Assembly: GCF_000741775.1 (NCBI RefSeq)
Contig: NZ_JGZR01000005.1
Location: 182,116-246,115, forward strand
Source of the DNA: Bifidobacterium subtile
GTDB lineage: Bacteria > Actinomycetota > Actinomycetes > Actinomycetales > Bifidobacteriaceae
Reading direction: 5' to 3'
Length of the DNA: 64,000 nt
Shown here: positions 29,712 through 38,338 of the stretch, piece by piece
Numbering within the stretch: position 1 is the stretch's first letter
Layout: every line of letters starts with the position of its first letter
Program-made: the position numbers and the translations under genes
The notes under the pieces: generated by a model
Databases searched by the model: none
What the model saw: the letters and a program-made list of their open reading frames with translations, nothing else
What the model was told of the DNA's origin: nothing

Positions 29712-31478
29712 TCAGGCAGCTGTCGACTCCGTTGCCCGAATTTTGTCCTGATATCGTCTCCAGCTGCCATACGCACTGATGTTTTCCGCCTCGTAGACCG
29801 AAGCGTCAACACCGAATCCAGTGACCTTTCTTCCATCAGCAAGATACACAGGACCGAGCGCCATCGGACTCGGCAGCGATTTCAAAAGCTTCGTCAAGCC
29901 AACCGCCGGAATGCACCAGAGCTCGCCTTCTACTCCAGTCAGAATCTCTTGCTTTTTGGCATGAAAAATTAGCGTGGGCTTTGGCGTTTTAGTGTTCAGC
30001 GCTACAAGTTCATATCCGTTTGCAGTCGAGGTTACCTCAACGAACCGTGCTCCTAGCTGCTGCAGCTGGCCGTTCAACGACAGGCCGCGCATATGTTCCC
30101 CCACCACAAACAAATTCTCGCCCACGCCGTGAGGCAACAGCACCTCTGCGGGGACGGCCTGCTTTTGATACACCTGTTGCGCCAAATCGAGAATAGCGAA
30201 GTCGTGGAATGCTTCGGCTATGAGAGTCACGCTGAAGCTTGGGTTAGTGAGAGATGGCACGGCGAGCGCAGAGTAATCCAGCAGATTCACGAAATTCGTG
30301 AAACGCCCCAAGTCACTATTAACAGCGATAGGCCGCTCCTGAACATCCGCTATGCTGGGATGGCGCGTAGTGGTCGGCAAAATCAACAGGTCGGCATCAG
30401 TCATGATTCGATCTGCCTGAAGCTTTGCGTCTTTCAATCTCTGCTGGTCTTTGACAAAACTGTCAGCAGAGAGATGCCCCGCCTCCAGCACGATTGCCCG
30501 CACCGATGGGTCCTCACCAACAGCAGGATCGTACTCGCTTGCGTATGCGCTACCGATGGAGGCATATCGTTCGGCAACTAAAGATCCGCCATACAGCAGT
30601 TCTGCAGCTTCCAACATGACGCTCACATCCGTTTGACGCACAACATACCCCAATGATTCGAATCTTGAGATCTCATCATTGAAATCGCGCCTCCATTGCT
30701 CGTCCATTCCTTCAATATTGCTTGCGACAGGAGCAATCACCACCGGTTTTTTCGCCATGCCCAAGGGAGCAGAGGGAGAGAAATCACGCGCTTTTGCATC
30801 TTTCCCATCAGGCCCCGCCATAACAGCTAAGGCTCTCTGACCGAGCTTCAGATCAGTGCAAAATATCGATACCACGTCAAAAGACGGACATGCCGGAGTC
30901 ACTCCTGTGACAGGTATAAGACCGACTGTGGGTTTGATTCCGTATATCCGATTGAATGCGGCAGGGACTCGTCCCGAACCCGCCGTGTCGGTTCCCAAAG
31001 CAATGTCAGCCAGACCTGCGGCCACCACAACACCGGATCCCGAGCTCGAACCACCCGAAATCAGTGTGGGGTCGTCAATGCTGGACACCACACCATAAGG
31101 GCTTCTCGTGCCGACAAGCCCTGTGGCAAACTGATCCATATTGGTCTTGCCTAGAACAATTGCCCCCGCCTCGCGCAGACGCCGCACGCATGTAGCATCC
31201 TCTTGCGGCATACGTGAAGTCCATGGCGCAGCGCATGTGGTTGGGATTCCGGCCACGTCGATGTTATCTTTGACAGCTACCGTCACTCCTGCAAGCGGCA
31301 GTAGCTCGCCACCTTCGAGACGCCGAACTACACAAGCAGCCTGTTCTCGAACCACATCCGGATCTACAGTGGAAATCCATACATTCGATGGCGATTGGCC
31401 CAATCGATCAAGGCATCGTTCTATATGTTCCACGATTGAATCAGCTGTATTCAATACGGTATACCGTTCTGTATTCAT
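29712..31478 (-). CDS. atzF: Allophanate hydrolase (AtzF type)
   Basis: A 588-aa amidase-signature enzyme that splits allophanate to ammonia and CO2. The Ser-cisSer-Lys triad is Lys70 (AVKDNIDV), Ser144 (GGSSSGSG) and Ser168 (DTAGSGRVPA), with the same spacing as in Pseudomonas AtzF. Beyond the amidase domain (to about 440) it keeps the small C-terminal domain with VVGEHMRGLSLNGQL that separates true allophanate hydrolases from GatA-like amidases. No urea carboxylase gene lies nearby, so its substrate should come from biuret. First gene of the operon; the ATG lacks a clear site, so translation may be leaderless or weak. Confidence 0.9.
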   Translation of the reverse strand: MNTERYTVLNTADSIVEHIERCLDRLGQSPSNVWISTVDPDVVREQAACVVRRLEGGELLPLAGVTVAVKDNIDVAGIPTTCAAPWTSRMPQEDATCVRRLREAGAIVLGKTNMDQFATGLVGTRSPYGVVSSIDDPTLISGGSSSGSGVVVAAGLADIALGTDTAGSGRVPAAFNRIYGIKPTVGLIPVTGVTPACPSFDVVSIFCTDLKLGQRALAVMAGPDGKDAKARDFSPSAPLGMAKKPVVIAPVASNIEGMDEQWRRDFNDEISRFESLGYVVRQTDVSVMLEAAELLYGGSLVAERYASIGSAYASEYDPAVGEDPSVRAIVLEAGHLSADSFVKDQQRLKDAKLQADRIMTDADLLILPTTTRHPSIADVQERPIAVNSDLGRFTNFVNLLDYSALAVPSLTNPSFSVTLIAEAFHDFAILDLAQQVYQKQAVPAEVLLPHGVGENLFVVGEHMRGLSLNGQLQQLGARFVEVTSTANGYELVALNTKTPKPTLIFHAKKQEILTGVEGELWCIPAVGLTKLLKSLPSPMALGPVYLADGRKVTGFGVDASVYEAENISAYGSWRRYQDKIRATESTAA

Positions 31479-31574
31479 GTTGTTTATGCTATGTTGTGCT
31501 ATGTTTCTAACACATCACCAAAGGTGCGCGATAATGTTTCGCCGTTACATGGCGATAACAGGTGGGAGCTTCAT
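31479..31574. promoter_or_regulatory. Divergent promoter region of the biuret operon
   Basis: The 96 bases between atzF and the divergent hydrolase gene hold a direct repeat TGCTATGT at 31487 and 31497, ten bases apart. Just inside atzF is a perfect 12-bp palindrome ACGGTATACCGT (31456-31467), flanked by GAATAC/GTATTC. Either could be the operator of the operon-encoded GntR regulator; neither is proven. Confidence 0.45.
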
Positions 31575-32279
31575 ATGAATGACAAATACAGATGGGCAGC
31601 CGGCCGGAAAATCGTACTCATCCATGGCGCTGCAGCCACAAGCCGCATATGGCGCCTCGTCATCGCGGAGCTTCATGTGTCTTTGCCATACACTAGGATT
31701 CTCGTCCCCGACCGCCGATGCACCGGAAACATGGATAAGGAAACGGATGATCTATGGGAGGCATGCTCCGGTGCCTTGGTCGTCGGTGTAAGCGGCGGAG
31801 CGACGCTCGCATGGGCGCTCGCTTCCCGAAAGTGCCCCATGCTTGGCATGATCGCACATGAACCCGCAGCAGGAAATCTTTGCCCCGGCCTTCTGTCATA
31901 TGCCGGATCAGCATGGTCTGAATCCACATTGAATCCTGTCAGGCGAGCGACGTTGTTCGGTGAAAGACTCTATGGCACACAGTGGAATGCCGACGAGCTC
32001 CCATCAGACGTTGCCGCAGTATCTCGGGATTACCGAATGTTCTCCCAATTCAACCCTGCACCACCTCGCATCAACCCTAGCGTTATTACATTGACCATCG
32101 GAGCATTGTCTCCCAAAATCCGTTATGATGCAGCGCAAGCATACGAGCAGACATTCGGCATACCTTCACATACCCTTGCGGGGGCGAAGCATTGCGTGCA
32201 ACTTGAGCAACCGCGACTATTCGCAGATGTTATTGCAAGCCATCTGCTCGCAGCGACATCAAAGCAATCTCTAGCCTAA
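31575..32279 (+). CDS. Alpha/beta hydrolase
   Basis: A 234-aa alpha/beta-hydrolase-fold protein. The oxyanion segment VLIHGAAAT starts near residue 14, the nucleophile elbow is VGVSGGATLAWAL, and a late His occurs in LAGAKHCVQLEQP; the acid residue is less clear. The start at 31575 follows GGGAG. It faces the atzF operon and shares its promoter region, so it may act on a related ureide or ester, but no substrate can be read from sequence. No membrane segment. Confidence 0.78.
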   Translation: MNDKYRWAAGRKIVLIHGAAATSRIWRLVIAELHVSLPYTRILVPDRRCTGNMDKETDDLWEACSGALVVGVSGGATLAWALASRKCPMLGMIAHEPAAGNLCPGLLSYAGSAWSESTLNPVRRATLFGERLYGTQWNADELPSDVAAVSRDYRMFSQFNPAPPRINPSVITLTIGALSPKIRYDAAQAYEQTFGIPSHTLAGAKHCVQLEQPRLFADVIASHLLAATSKQSLA

Positions 32280-32397
32280 ACAGGCTGATGTAGGCATCGT
32301 CACGACAACGTTTCAGCTAATGCAAAAGTCATCGCATGCGAATGGGGACATCCTACATATTCCGTATGTGACTGTCACCATACCTTCGGAAGTTCTG

Positions 32398-33564
32398 TCA
32401 CCACCCCATCCAATCCTTGGCAGTAACCACATTGACGCCTTTCGCCGTATAGCTGCGTTCCACCCGGCACACAACGTATTGTTGACTGCGCTCGATGCCA
32501 AGCACGCCACCCACAGCCGCAAGATGCTGGGCGAATCGATCGTGATAGGTCTGTCCGGATTTGATTTCTATGAGCCTGCGATTGTCGGAATCGGTAAAGT
32601 CAAGTAAATCGACTTCTATTTTGCTGTCATCACGATAGAACATCAACCGCGGTTCTCGTCCAGCGTTAAGATGGCGTTTCATGGTTTCTTCGACAATAAG
32701 GTTCTCGAAGATATCGCCAAATTTCGGGTGTGCCAACAAAGCTTCGATACTGGTGATACCAAGCAGATAGCACAGCAGACCGGTGTCGTAGAAGTATAGC
32801 TTCGGTGTTTTCGCCAAACGCTTTCGTGCGTTCACATGGTATGGCTCCAGCCGAAAGGCTACATAGCTTGATTCCAGCATCGACAGCCAACCTTTGGCAG
32901 TGCGCAGATCGACCCCAGTTTCTTTGGCTAAATTCGTATAATTGACGAGTCCCGCCACGCTCAACGCGCATAAGTCAAGGAACCTACGAAAATCCGAAAG
33001 ATTGCGCACATCGAGATAGCCCGAGACATCACGTTCGATATATGTATCGACATAATTTTCAAAAAACAGACCAGCCGGCATACCGGTCGAGCACAGCCGC
33101 GGATATCCACCTTGCAAGGCGAAGCCATCCGCATCCAAAGCGGCATCAACTGTTCTCGTCTCCGAGTAGGACAAGGGCAGAAGCCTGAGCATACCAACCC
33201 TGCCTGCCAAGGACTGCTTAATGTTCTTAAGAAGAAGAAAATTCTGTGATCCCGACATGATATATTGTCCGGAAACACCGTTTTCATCGGAAACGACCTG
33301 AATCATAGAAAACAAATCGGGTGCATATTGCGCCTCATCGACGATGAGGCGAGACGGGCGCCTTCTGATGAATCCGACGGGATCCTCCAATGCCTCGGCG
33401 CGCGTCTGAGGATTTTCAAGATTGACGTATCCGTAATCAGGAAAAGTCGCCTTCACCATGGTGGACTTGCCGCTCTGCCTTGGCCCTGTCACCGATACCA
33501 CGGGGAACCATTGTGCAAGTTGGAGTGCTCTATCGGCTAGCAACCTTGGAATTATTGACTCCAT
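32398..33564 (-). CDS. AAA ATPase with DUF4143 C-terminal domain
   Basis: A 388-aa protein: AAA_14 ATPase with Walker A GPRQSGKST (27-35) and Walker B LIVDEAQ (73-79), followed by a DUF4143 domain that resembles a restriction-endonuclease fold (EVDLLDF and EIKSGQTY spaced as D-ExK). This widespread family has no settled function; toxin-antitoxin or defence roles have been proposed. ATG at 33564 follows GGAGG. Directly upstream are four tandem 23-bp repeats, which suggests autoregulation. A second family member lies at 51,700 and a remnant at 51,407. Confidence 0.85.
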   Translation of the reverse strand: MESIIPRLLADRALQLAQWFPVVSVTGPRQSGKSTMVKATFPDYGYVNLENPQTRAEALEDPVGFIRRRPSRLIVDEAQYAPDLFSMIQVVSDENGVSGQYIMSGSQNFLLLKNIKQSLAGRVGMLRLLPLSYSETRTVDAALDADGFALQGGYPRLCSTGMPAGLFFENYVDTYIERDVSGYLDVRNLSDFRRFLDLCALSVAGLVNYTNLAKETGVDLRTAKGWLSMLESSYVAFRLEPYHVNARKRLAKTPKLYFYDTGLLCYLLGITSIEALLAHPKFGDIFENLIVEETMKRHLNAGREPRLMFYRDDSKIEVDLLDFTDSDNRRLIEIKSGQTYHDRFAQHLAAVGGVLGIERSQQYVVCRVERSYTAKGVNVVTAKDWMGW

Positions 33565-33591
33565 GCTTGTACCTCCATCGATGGTCAGCGC

Positions 33592-33683
33592 AAAACCATA
33601 ATCTGACAGTACTAATTACCATAATCATACATTAGAAATTACCATAATCATGCATTAGGAGATGCCATAATCTGACATTAGGC
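33592..33683. repeat. Four tandem 23-bp repeats upstream of DUF4143 ATPase gene
   Basis: Units at 33592, 33615, 33638 and 33661, each exactly 23 bases, share the core CCATAATC followed by ATTAG or a near variant. A fifth partial unit (ATTACC) starts at 33684. They begin 28 bases from the ATPase start codon. Helical phasing near two turns suggests a multimeric protein bound on one face, most simply an operator array; iteron-like replication signals look similar. The rest of the 409-base gap leads into the MIP channel gene. Confidence 0.8.
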
Positions 33684-33973
33684 ATTACCGGATCGCGCGA
33701 CACTCCATGCTTTTGCCTTGCACAGTTCATGCGCCACGATGCCAATCCAGTACCCGCAACTCCATCCACACAGCGGCTCCGCACCTCGCCGACACCCCAA
33801 AATTCAGTCCTAAGCGTAAGATTCTTTACGGTTTTCGTCCGCCTCATGGCGGCGTGCGCCACCCTACAACAGTCGCCCCGACTACTACGCCTTATGCGCT
33901 GCAACCGGCCTCGACTGCCTGTGCATGCGCGACATCATGCACGAAACCTTGAGAAGAGGATGCAGAGGACACT

Positions 33974-34705
33974 ATGGAATACACGCTATTCACCAAACTT
34001 GCCGCGGAATTCGTCGGGACTGCGCTCCTGATGGTCTTCGGCAACGGCTCCGTCGCGAACGTGGAGCTGAGCAAGACCAAAGGCCACCACGCCGGCTGGA
34101 TCAACATCGCGATGGGCTACGGCTTCGGCGTGATGTTCCCCGTGCTCATGTTCGGCGGCGTTTCAGGAGCGCACGTCAACCCCGCGATGACGCTGGCACA
34201 GGCCGTCAACGGCATGTTCCCGTGGAGCGAGGTGCTCCCGTACATCGTGGCCCAGCTGCTCGGGGCGTTGGCCGGCCAGCTCATCGTCTACGTGACGTAT
34301 CTGCCGCATTATGCCTCGACCACCGAGCCCGAGGCGATTCTCGCGACCTTCTGCACCACTGACGCGGAAGACAGCCGCTTCAACTACTTCATCAACGAGT
34401 TCTTCGGCACCTTCATCCTGGTGCTCGGCGCCCTGTGCGCGCTCTCGGATCCGTGGGGCGCGAAGAATCCCGCCGCCGCGTCCATCGTCGTCGGCTTCAT
34501 CGTCTGGGGCCTGGTGACCTCCATGGGCGGTCCGACCGGCCCGGGCCTGAACCCCGCACGCGATTTGATGCCGCGCCTGCTGCACGCCATCCTGCCCATC
34601 GAGCACAAGGGCACCTCGCGCTGGAAAGAGGCCTGGATTCCGGTCGTGGCCCCCATCGTGGGCGCAATCGCGGGAGCCTGGCTGTTCAAGCTGCTCTTCG
34701 CGTAG
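33974..34705 (+). CDS. MIP-family channel (glycerol facilitator/aquaporin)
   Basis: A 243-aa six-helix channel with both NPA boxes: HVNPAM (69-71) and LNPARD (about 194-196). The Asp after the second box (NPARD) is a mark of glycerol-conducting aquaglyceroporins. An AGAGGACAC site precedes the ATG. No glycerol kinase or glp regulator is adjacent, so substrate may be glycerol, water or another small neutral solute such as urea. Three 9-base repeats of TCTGTCTAA follow the stop codon. Confidence 0.88.
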   Translation: MEYTLFTKLAAEFVGTALLMVFGNGSVANVELSKTKGHHAGWINIAMGYGFGVMFPVLMFGGVSGAHVNPAMTLAQAVNGMFPWSEVLPYIVAQLLGALAGQLIVYVTYLPHYASTTEPEAILATFCTTDAEDSRFNYFINEFFGTFILVLGALCALSDPWGAKNPAAASIVVGFIVWGLVTSMGGPTGPGLNPARDLMPRLLHAILPIEHKGTSRWKEAWIPVVAPIVGAIAGAWLFKLLFA

Positions 34706-34817
34706 TCTGTCTAATCTGTCTAATCTGTCTAATCTGCCGTGGCTGATTTACCCGTCGACAGCCGCGCCAGGCAGACGGATTGTTACGCTGCGGAGTGCAT
34801 AACCACCGAGACACAGT

Positions 34818-35059
34818 TATATCTGCGTTGTATGTAGCGTTAATCACCTCGTACGGAGGTCTATCTGCGTTATGTGAGGCGTTAAATCCGCGGCACCCTG
34901 AGTATCGCTGGCTGAAAATGGCGGCTTTGGAACGCCTGATACTCGACGCTCCGCGAAATAGCGCCTCACACAACGCAGATAGACCTTCGCAGCACCCCAA
35001 TAATGCCTCACACAACGCAGATACACCTATTCCCCCGGGCTGAACCATCGATTGGCGAA
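34818..35059. repeat. Palindromic intergenic repeat element (copy B)
   Basis: Second long copy of the element at 14,595. Inverted arms 34856-34893 and 34951-34987 (core GGTCTATCTGCGTTATGTGA and its partner) contain a few mismatches, so the copy has drifted. It preserves the internal GGCACCCTGAGTATCG block, the outer ATCTGCGTTG motif and the trailing GATTGGCGAA. It lies between the MIP channel gene and the ECF S-component gene. No coding potential. Confidence 0.8.
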
Positions 35060-35274
35060 CTGTAACCCAATATTCTGCCCAGATGCATAATCAGCCACAG
35101 CGATTAGCGACCTCGCGGGAAAAGTCACAGTCAGGCGTTTCCGTCCGCACAAACGCTAAGTCAGTCAGCCCCGACGTTCCGGCGGTGAAACTACAATCCA
35201 CTACAGCAAGTCAGGGCTCACAACAAGTCAGGTATTCCAGTGGCGAGCTGCCGCGAAACATGAATCATGAATAC

Positions 35275-35301
35275 TGTGAATATTCGACATTGTGAATATT
35301 C
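35275..35301 (+). promoter_or_regulatory. Duplicated TGTGAATATTC motif before the ECF S gene
   Basis: TGTGAATATTC occurs at 35275 and 35291, sixteen bases apart, each including the palindrome GAATATTC. They end 33 bases before the start codon of the S component and may be operator sites for vitamin-responsive control. The longer leader (35060-35274) was checked for riboswitch cores without success. Confidence 0.4.
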
Positions 35302-35334
35302 AACACTGCGATGTTCAACGAAAGGTCAATACCA

Positions 35335-35889
35335 ATGGCAAAGAAACGCATTCTCACCGCGAGCACCATTCCGCTGGTCGCCGTCATGACGGCTATCACC
35401 ACCGTGCTCACCTTCGCGGTTCGCATCCCCTCGGCCCCCACGCGCGGTTACTTCAACCTCTCGGACGCCATGATCTACTTCTCCTCGCTGGCGTTCGGCC
35501 CGTGGATCGGCGGCGTGATCGGCGGTCTCGGTCCGGCCCTGTCCGACCTGATCTCCGGTTACCCCCAGTGGGCGGCGTTCACTTTCGTGATCGATGGCGG
35601 CCAGGCGGTAATCATGGGACTTATCGTGAAGAAGTTCAAGCCTTCGTATCTCGCCATCGGCTCAGTGGTCTCGGCCGTTTGGAAAGTGCTCGGCTATGTC
35701 GTCGCCGGCAGTTTCCTCTCTGGCTGGGGCCCGGCACTCACCGAGGTTCCCGGCAACTGCGTCCAAGCCGTATTCGGCCTCGTGGTAGGTCTCGCACTGT
35801 TCACCGCCATCCGCAAGGCGTATCCGCCGCTAGTGCGCATCGGCAATCTCGGATACGAAGTGTCGGTGCCCGAAGACAGCAAGCAATAG
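35335..35889 (+). CDS. ECF transporter substrate-binding (S) component
   Basis: A 184-aa membrane protein with about six helices and the helix-1 Ala motif for docking to the EcfT subunit. FTFAVRIPSAPTRGYFNLSDAMIY and GPWIGGVIGGLGPALSDLI are characteristic of the ECF S subunit superfamily (YpaA/PdxU-like, DUF6580 or related). The start at 35335 follows GAAAGG; a longer frame eight codons upstream has no site. It precedes the A-A' and T genes, forming a dedicated group II transporter. The vitamin (pyridoxine, pantothenate, thiamine precursor or other) cannot be chosen from sequence. Confidence 0.82.
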   Translation: MAKKRILTASTIPLVAVMTAITTVLTFAVRIPSAPTRGYFNLSDAMIYFSSLAFGPWIGGVIGGLGPALSDLISGYPQWAAFTFVIDGGQAVIMGLIVKKFKPSYLAIGSVVSAVWKVLGYVVAGSFLSGWGPALTEVPGNCVQAVFGLVVGLALFTAIRKAYPPLVRIGNLGYEVSVPEDSKQ

Positions 35890-36013
35890 GCTAAGACGAC
35901 GTGATTGGCAGACGTTAATCATCCAGTGCGGTGTGGTATGACAAGCAGGTTATGCCACACCGCACAACACTATGCAGCCAACAACACGCCCAACAGACCA
36001 AAGAAACGACCAT

Positions 36014-38338
36014 ATGACGGACATCATCGAGGCACATGACCTGAGCTGGCACTACATGCCGCTCACGGCAGACGGCCAGCCCGTGCAGGCGCTGGACCAT
36101 GTCTCATTGAGCGTGCGCCAAGGTGAATTCCTTGCCGTCACCGGCGCGACAGGAGCCGGGAAAAGCACGCTGTGCCTTGCTCTGACTGGACTTATTCCCA
36201 GTTCGGTCGACGGTTTCATGCATGGCCAGGTGCTCGTCAACGGCGACGATACGAGCCAGGTCGCGGTCGCGGATATCTCCCGTCATGTCGGCTATGTGCA
36301 ACAGGAGCCGCGAGCGCAACTGTTCAGCATCACCGTCGAGGACGAGATCGCATTCCCGCTGGAAAACATGGGCGTGCACTACGATCAGATGGATCGCCGT
36401 ATCACCGAGACGCTGAACCTTGTATCCATGAACGAGTTCCGCAGGCGCAAGCCCACTGCGCTGTCGGGTGGCCAGATGCAGCGCGTGGCTATCGCCGCCG
36501 CGCTGGTGGGCGAACCGGACGTGCTGATTCTCGACGAGCCCACTGCGGCCCTTGATGCGGCGGGCAAATCGGAGGTGTTCGCCGCGCTCGAAGCGATACG
36601 GCGTCAGCGTCCGATCACCATTGTGATGGCGGAGCAGGAGACGGACTGGATCGCGCAATGTGCCGACCACGTCATTGTTATGGATGAGGGTCGCATCATC
36701 AGGCAGGGCACCCCTGCGCTATTCGCCGACGAGCCAGAGCTGTTTATCAGCAACGGCATCGAGCTTCCCGAAGCATGCGAAATGGCGTGGAAACTCAACG
36801 AGGCCGAACGCCGCGTGGAGAGCGCGGAGGGCGCAGACAGTTCGGGCAACGTCGATGATGCTAACGGCGGTCATGCGTATCATGCGTATCGGTTCGCGAC
36901 GGCAACCGAGGCTCTAAGCACGCTGAACAATGGCGGGCTGGCTGTGTTAGGTGGGCACCCAGCTGAATTCCTCGCACCCGCCGTATCGGCTGTATCATCC
37001 GACGTATCAACAGTATCTGCGTCTTCTGCGGAGTCTGGGGCGGCCTCACCAATCAGGCAATGTGCTGGTGCCAGAGCCGGATCAGACACATTGCCTGAGG
37101 AAAATTCGACATTCAGCTCACCGGCGGCACCTTCAAACGCCGACTCCGTCCATGCTCTCCATCTCACTCCTCTTGTTCATGCGAAGGCATCCTCGATGCC
37201 ACCACCCATATCGCCTTCGCCGCCTTCCCTGTCCGTATCAGCTCAATCGATGCGAACGGAAGAACACAATCCGTCGAATCAGTCGGGCCCGTCATCGCAG
37301 CCAATCAGCTCACAACAGCAGCAGCACCCGTCACGCCGAAATTCACCAGACCGACAGCTTTCCTCGGGCATCGTCATCTCGCATCTGTGCTACAGCTACG
37401 ACGATTCCCCGGCGCTCAGCGATATCAGCATGGAAATTCCCGGCGGCACATTCCTCGCGCTGCTGGGCCGCAATGGCTCGGGCAAGACCACGCTCGCCAA
37501 GCATCTCAACGGCTTGCTGACGCCTACTTCGGGCAGCGTCACCGTCGACGGACTCGACACCAGCAAGCACCCGATCGGAGTGCTTGCCCAGCATGTGGGC
37601 ATGGTCTTCCAGAATCCGGACGATCAGATCTTCTGCAGCAGCGTGCGCGACGAAATTGCGTTCGGCCCCAAGTCGATCGGCTATGACGACGACCAGGTGC
37701 GTCAACTGACCGACGACGCCATACGCCAGTTCGGTTTGCGTAATCTCAGTGACGCTCCCCCGGCGACGCTGGGATATGGCGACCGCAAGAAAGTGGCCAT
37801 CGCCTCCGTGCTCGCCATGAATTCGGGAATCATCGTGCTTGACGAGCCGACTGCGGGGCTGGACCGCGCGACGGCAGACCAACTGCTGGACATGTTGTCC
37901 GAACTCAACGCGCAAGGCGTCACGGTAATTGTCATCTCCCACGACATGCGCACCGTTGCCCGGTACTGCTCGCACGCGGCTGTGCTGGGCGACGGACGGC
38001 TGCTGGGGTTCGGCACCGCTCGCGACATCCTCACCGACACGGCACTGCTTTCGAAGGCGGGCTGCGCCGTGGCGCTTGCCGTGCAGGCATCGCTTGCCTT
38101 AGGCGTTGAGCCGCACGAAGCGGCGATGACGCCGGGCGAATTCGCCATGCGTTTTGTTCCCGTGCAGTCGGCATTACGCACGCCCCATGCACCTTCCACG
38201 CTTTCCGTGCTTCCATCACCATCTAGTACCGCCGTGCAGCTCACGCAACCCGAATTTCCCGCGATGCATGCACAGACCGGCGCGGCTCAAGTTGAGCCAC
38301 CCGCCGCCCCCACATCGGAGTGCCGCGATGAACGCTGA
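36014..38338 (+). CDS. Energy-coupling factor ATPase, EcfA-EcfA' fusion
   Basis: A 774-aa single chain with two ABC ATPases that drive the ECF importer. Domain 1: Walker A GATGAGKST (44-52), signature LSGGQMQR (about 151), Walker B LILDEPTAALD. Domain 2: GRNGSGKTT (about 486), signature degenerate as LGYGDRKK (about 585), Walker B IVLDEPTAGLD. A low-complexity Ser/Pro/Gln linker of about 190 residues joins them. In most bacteria EcfA and EcfA' are separate proteins. The start at 36014 is preferred as it begins close to the domain; an earlier ATG exists at 35972. The T gene overlaps the end by 11 bases. Confidence 0.9.
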   Translation: MTDIIEAHDLSWHYMPLTADGQPVQALDHVSLSVRQGEFLAVTGATGAGKSTLCLALTGLIPSSVDGFMHGQVLVNGDDTSQVAVADISRHVGYVQQEPRAQLFSITVEDEIAFPLENMGVHYDQMDRRITETLNLVSMNEFRRRKPTALSGGQMQRVAIAAALVGEPDVLILDEPTAALDAAGKSEVFAALEAIRRQRPITIVMAEQETDWIAQCADHVIVMDEGRIIRQGTPALFADEPELFISNGIELPEACEMAWKLNEAERRVESAEGADSSGNVDDANGGHAYHAYRFATATEALSTLNNGGLAVLGGHPAEFLAPAVSAVSSDVSTVSASSAESGAASPIRQCAGARAGSDTLPEENSTFSSPAAPSNADSVHALHLTPLVHAKASSMPPPISPSPPSLSVSAQSMRTEEHNPSNQSGPSSQPISSQQQQHPSRRNSPDRQLSSGIVISHLCYSYDDSPALSDISMEIPGGTFLALLGRNGSGKTTLAKHLNGLLTPTSGSVTVDGLDTSKHPIGVLAQHVGMVFQNPDDQIFCSSVRDEIAFGPKSIGYDDDQVRQLTDDAIRQFGLRNLSDAPPATLGYGDRKKVAIASVLAMNSGIIVLDEPTAGLDRATADQLLDMLSELNAQGVTVIVISHDMRTVARYCSHAAVLGDGRLLGFGTARDILTDTALLSKAGCAVALAVQASLALGVEPHEAAMTPGEFAMRFVPVQSALRTPHAPSTLSVLPSPSSTAVQLTQPEFPAMHAQTGAAQVEPPAAPTSECRDER

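Noticed and set aside
33592..33690. Reading the 23-bp repeat array as a CRISPR.
   Set aside because: Units are directly adjacent without spacers and too degenerate; no cas genes are present.
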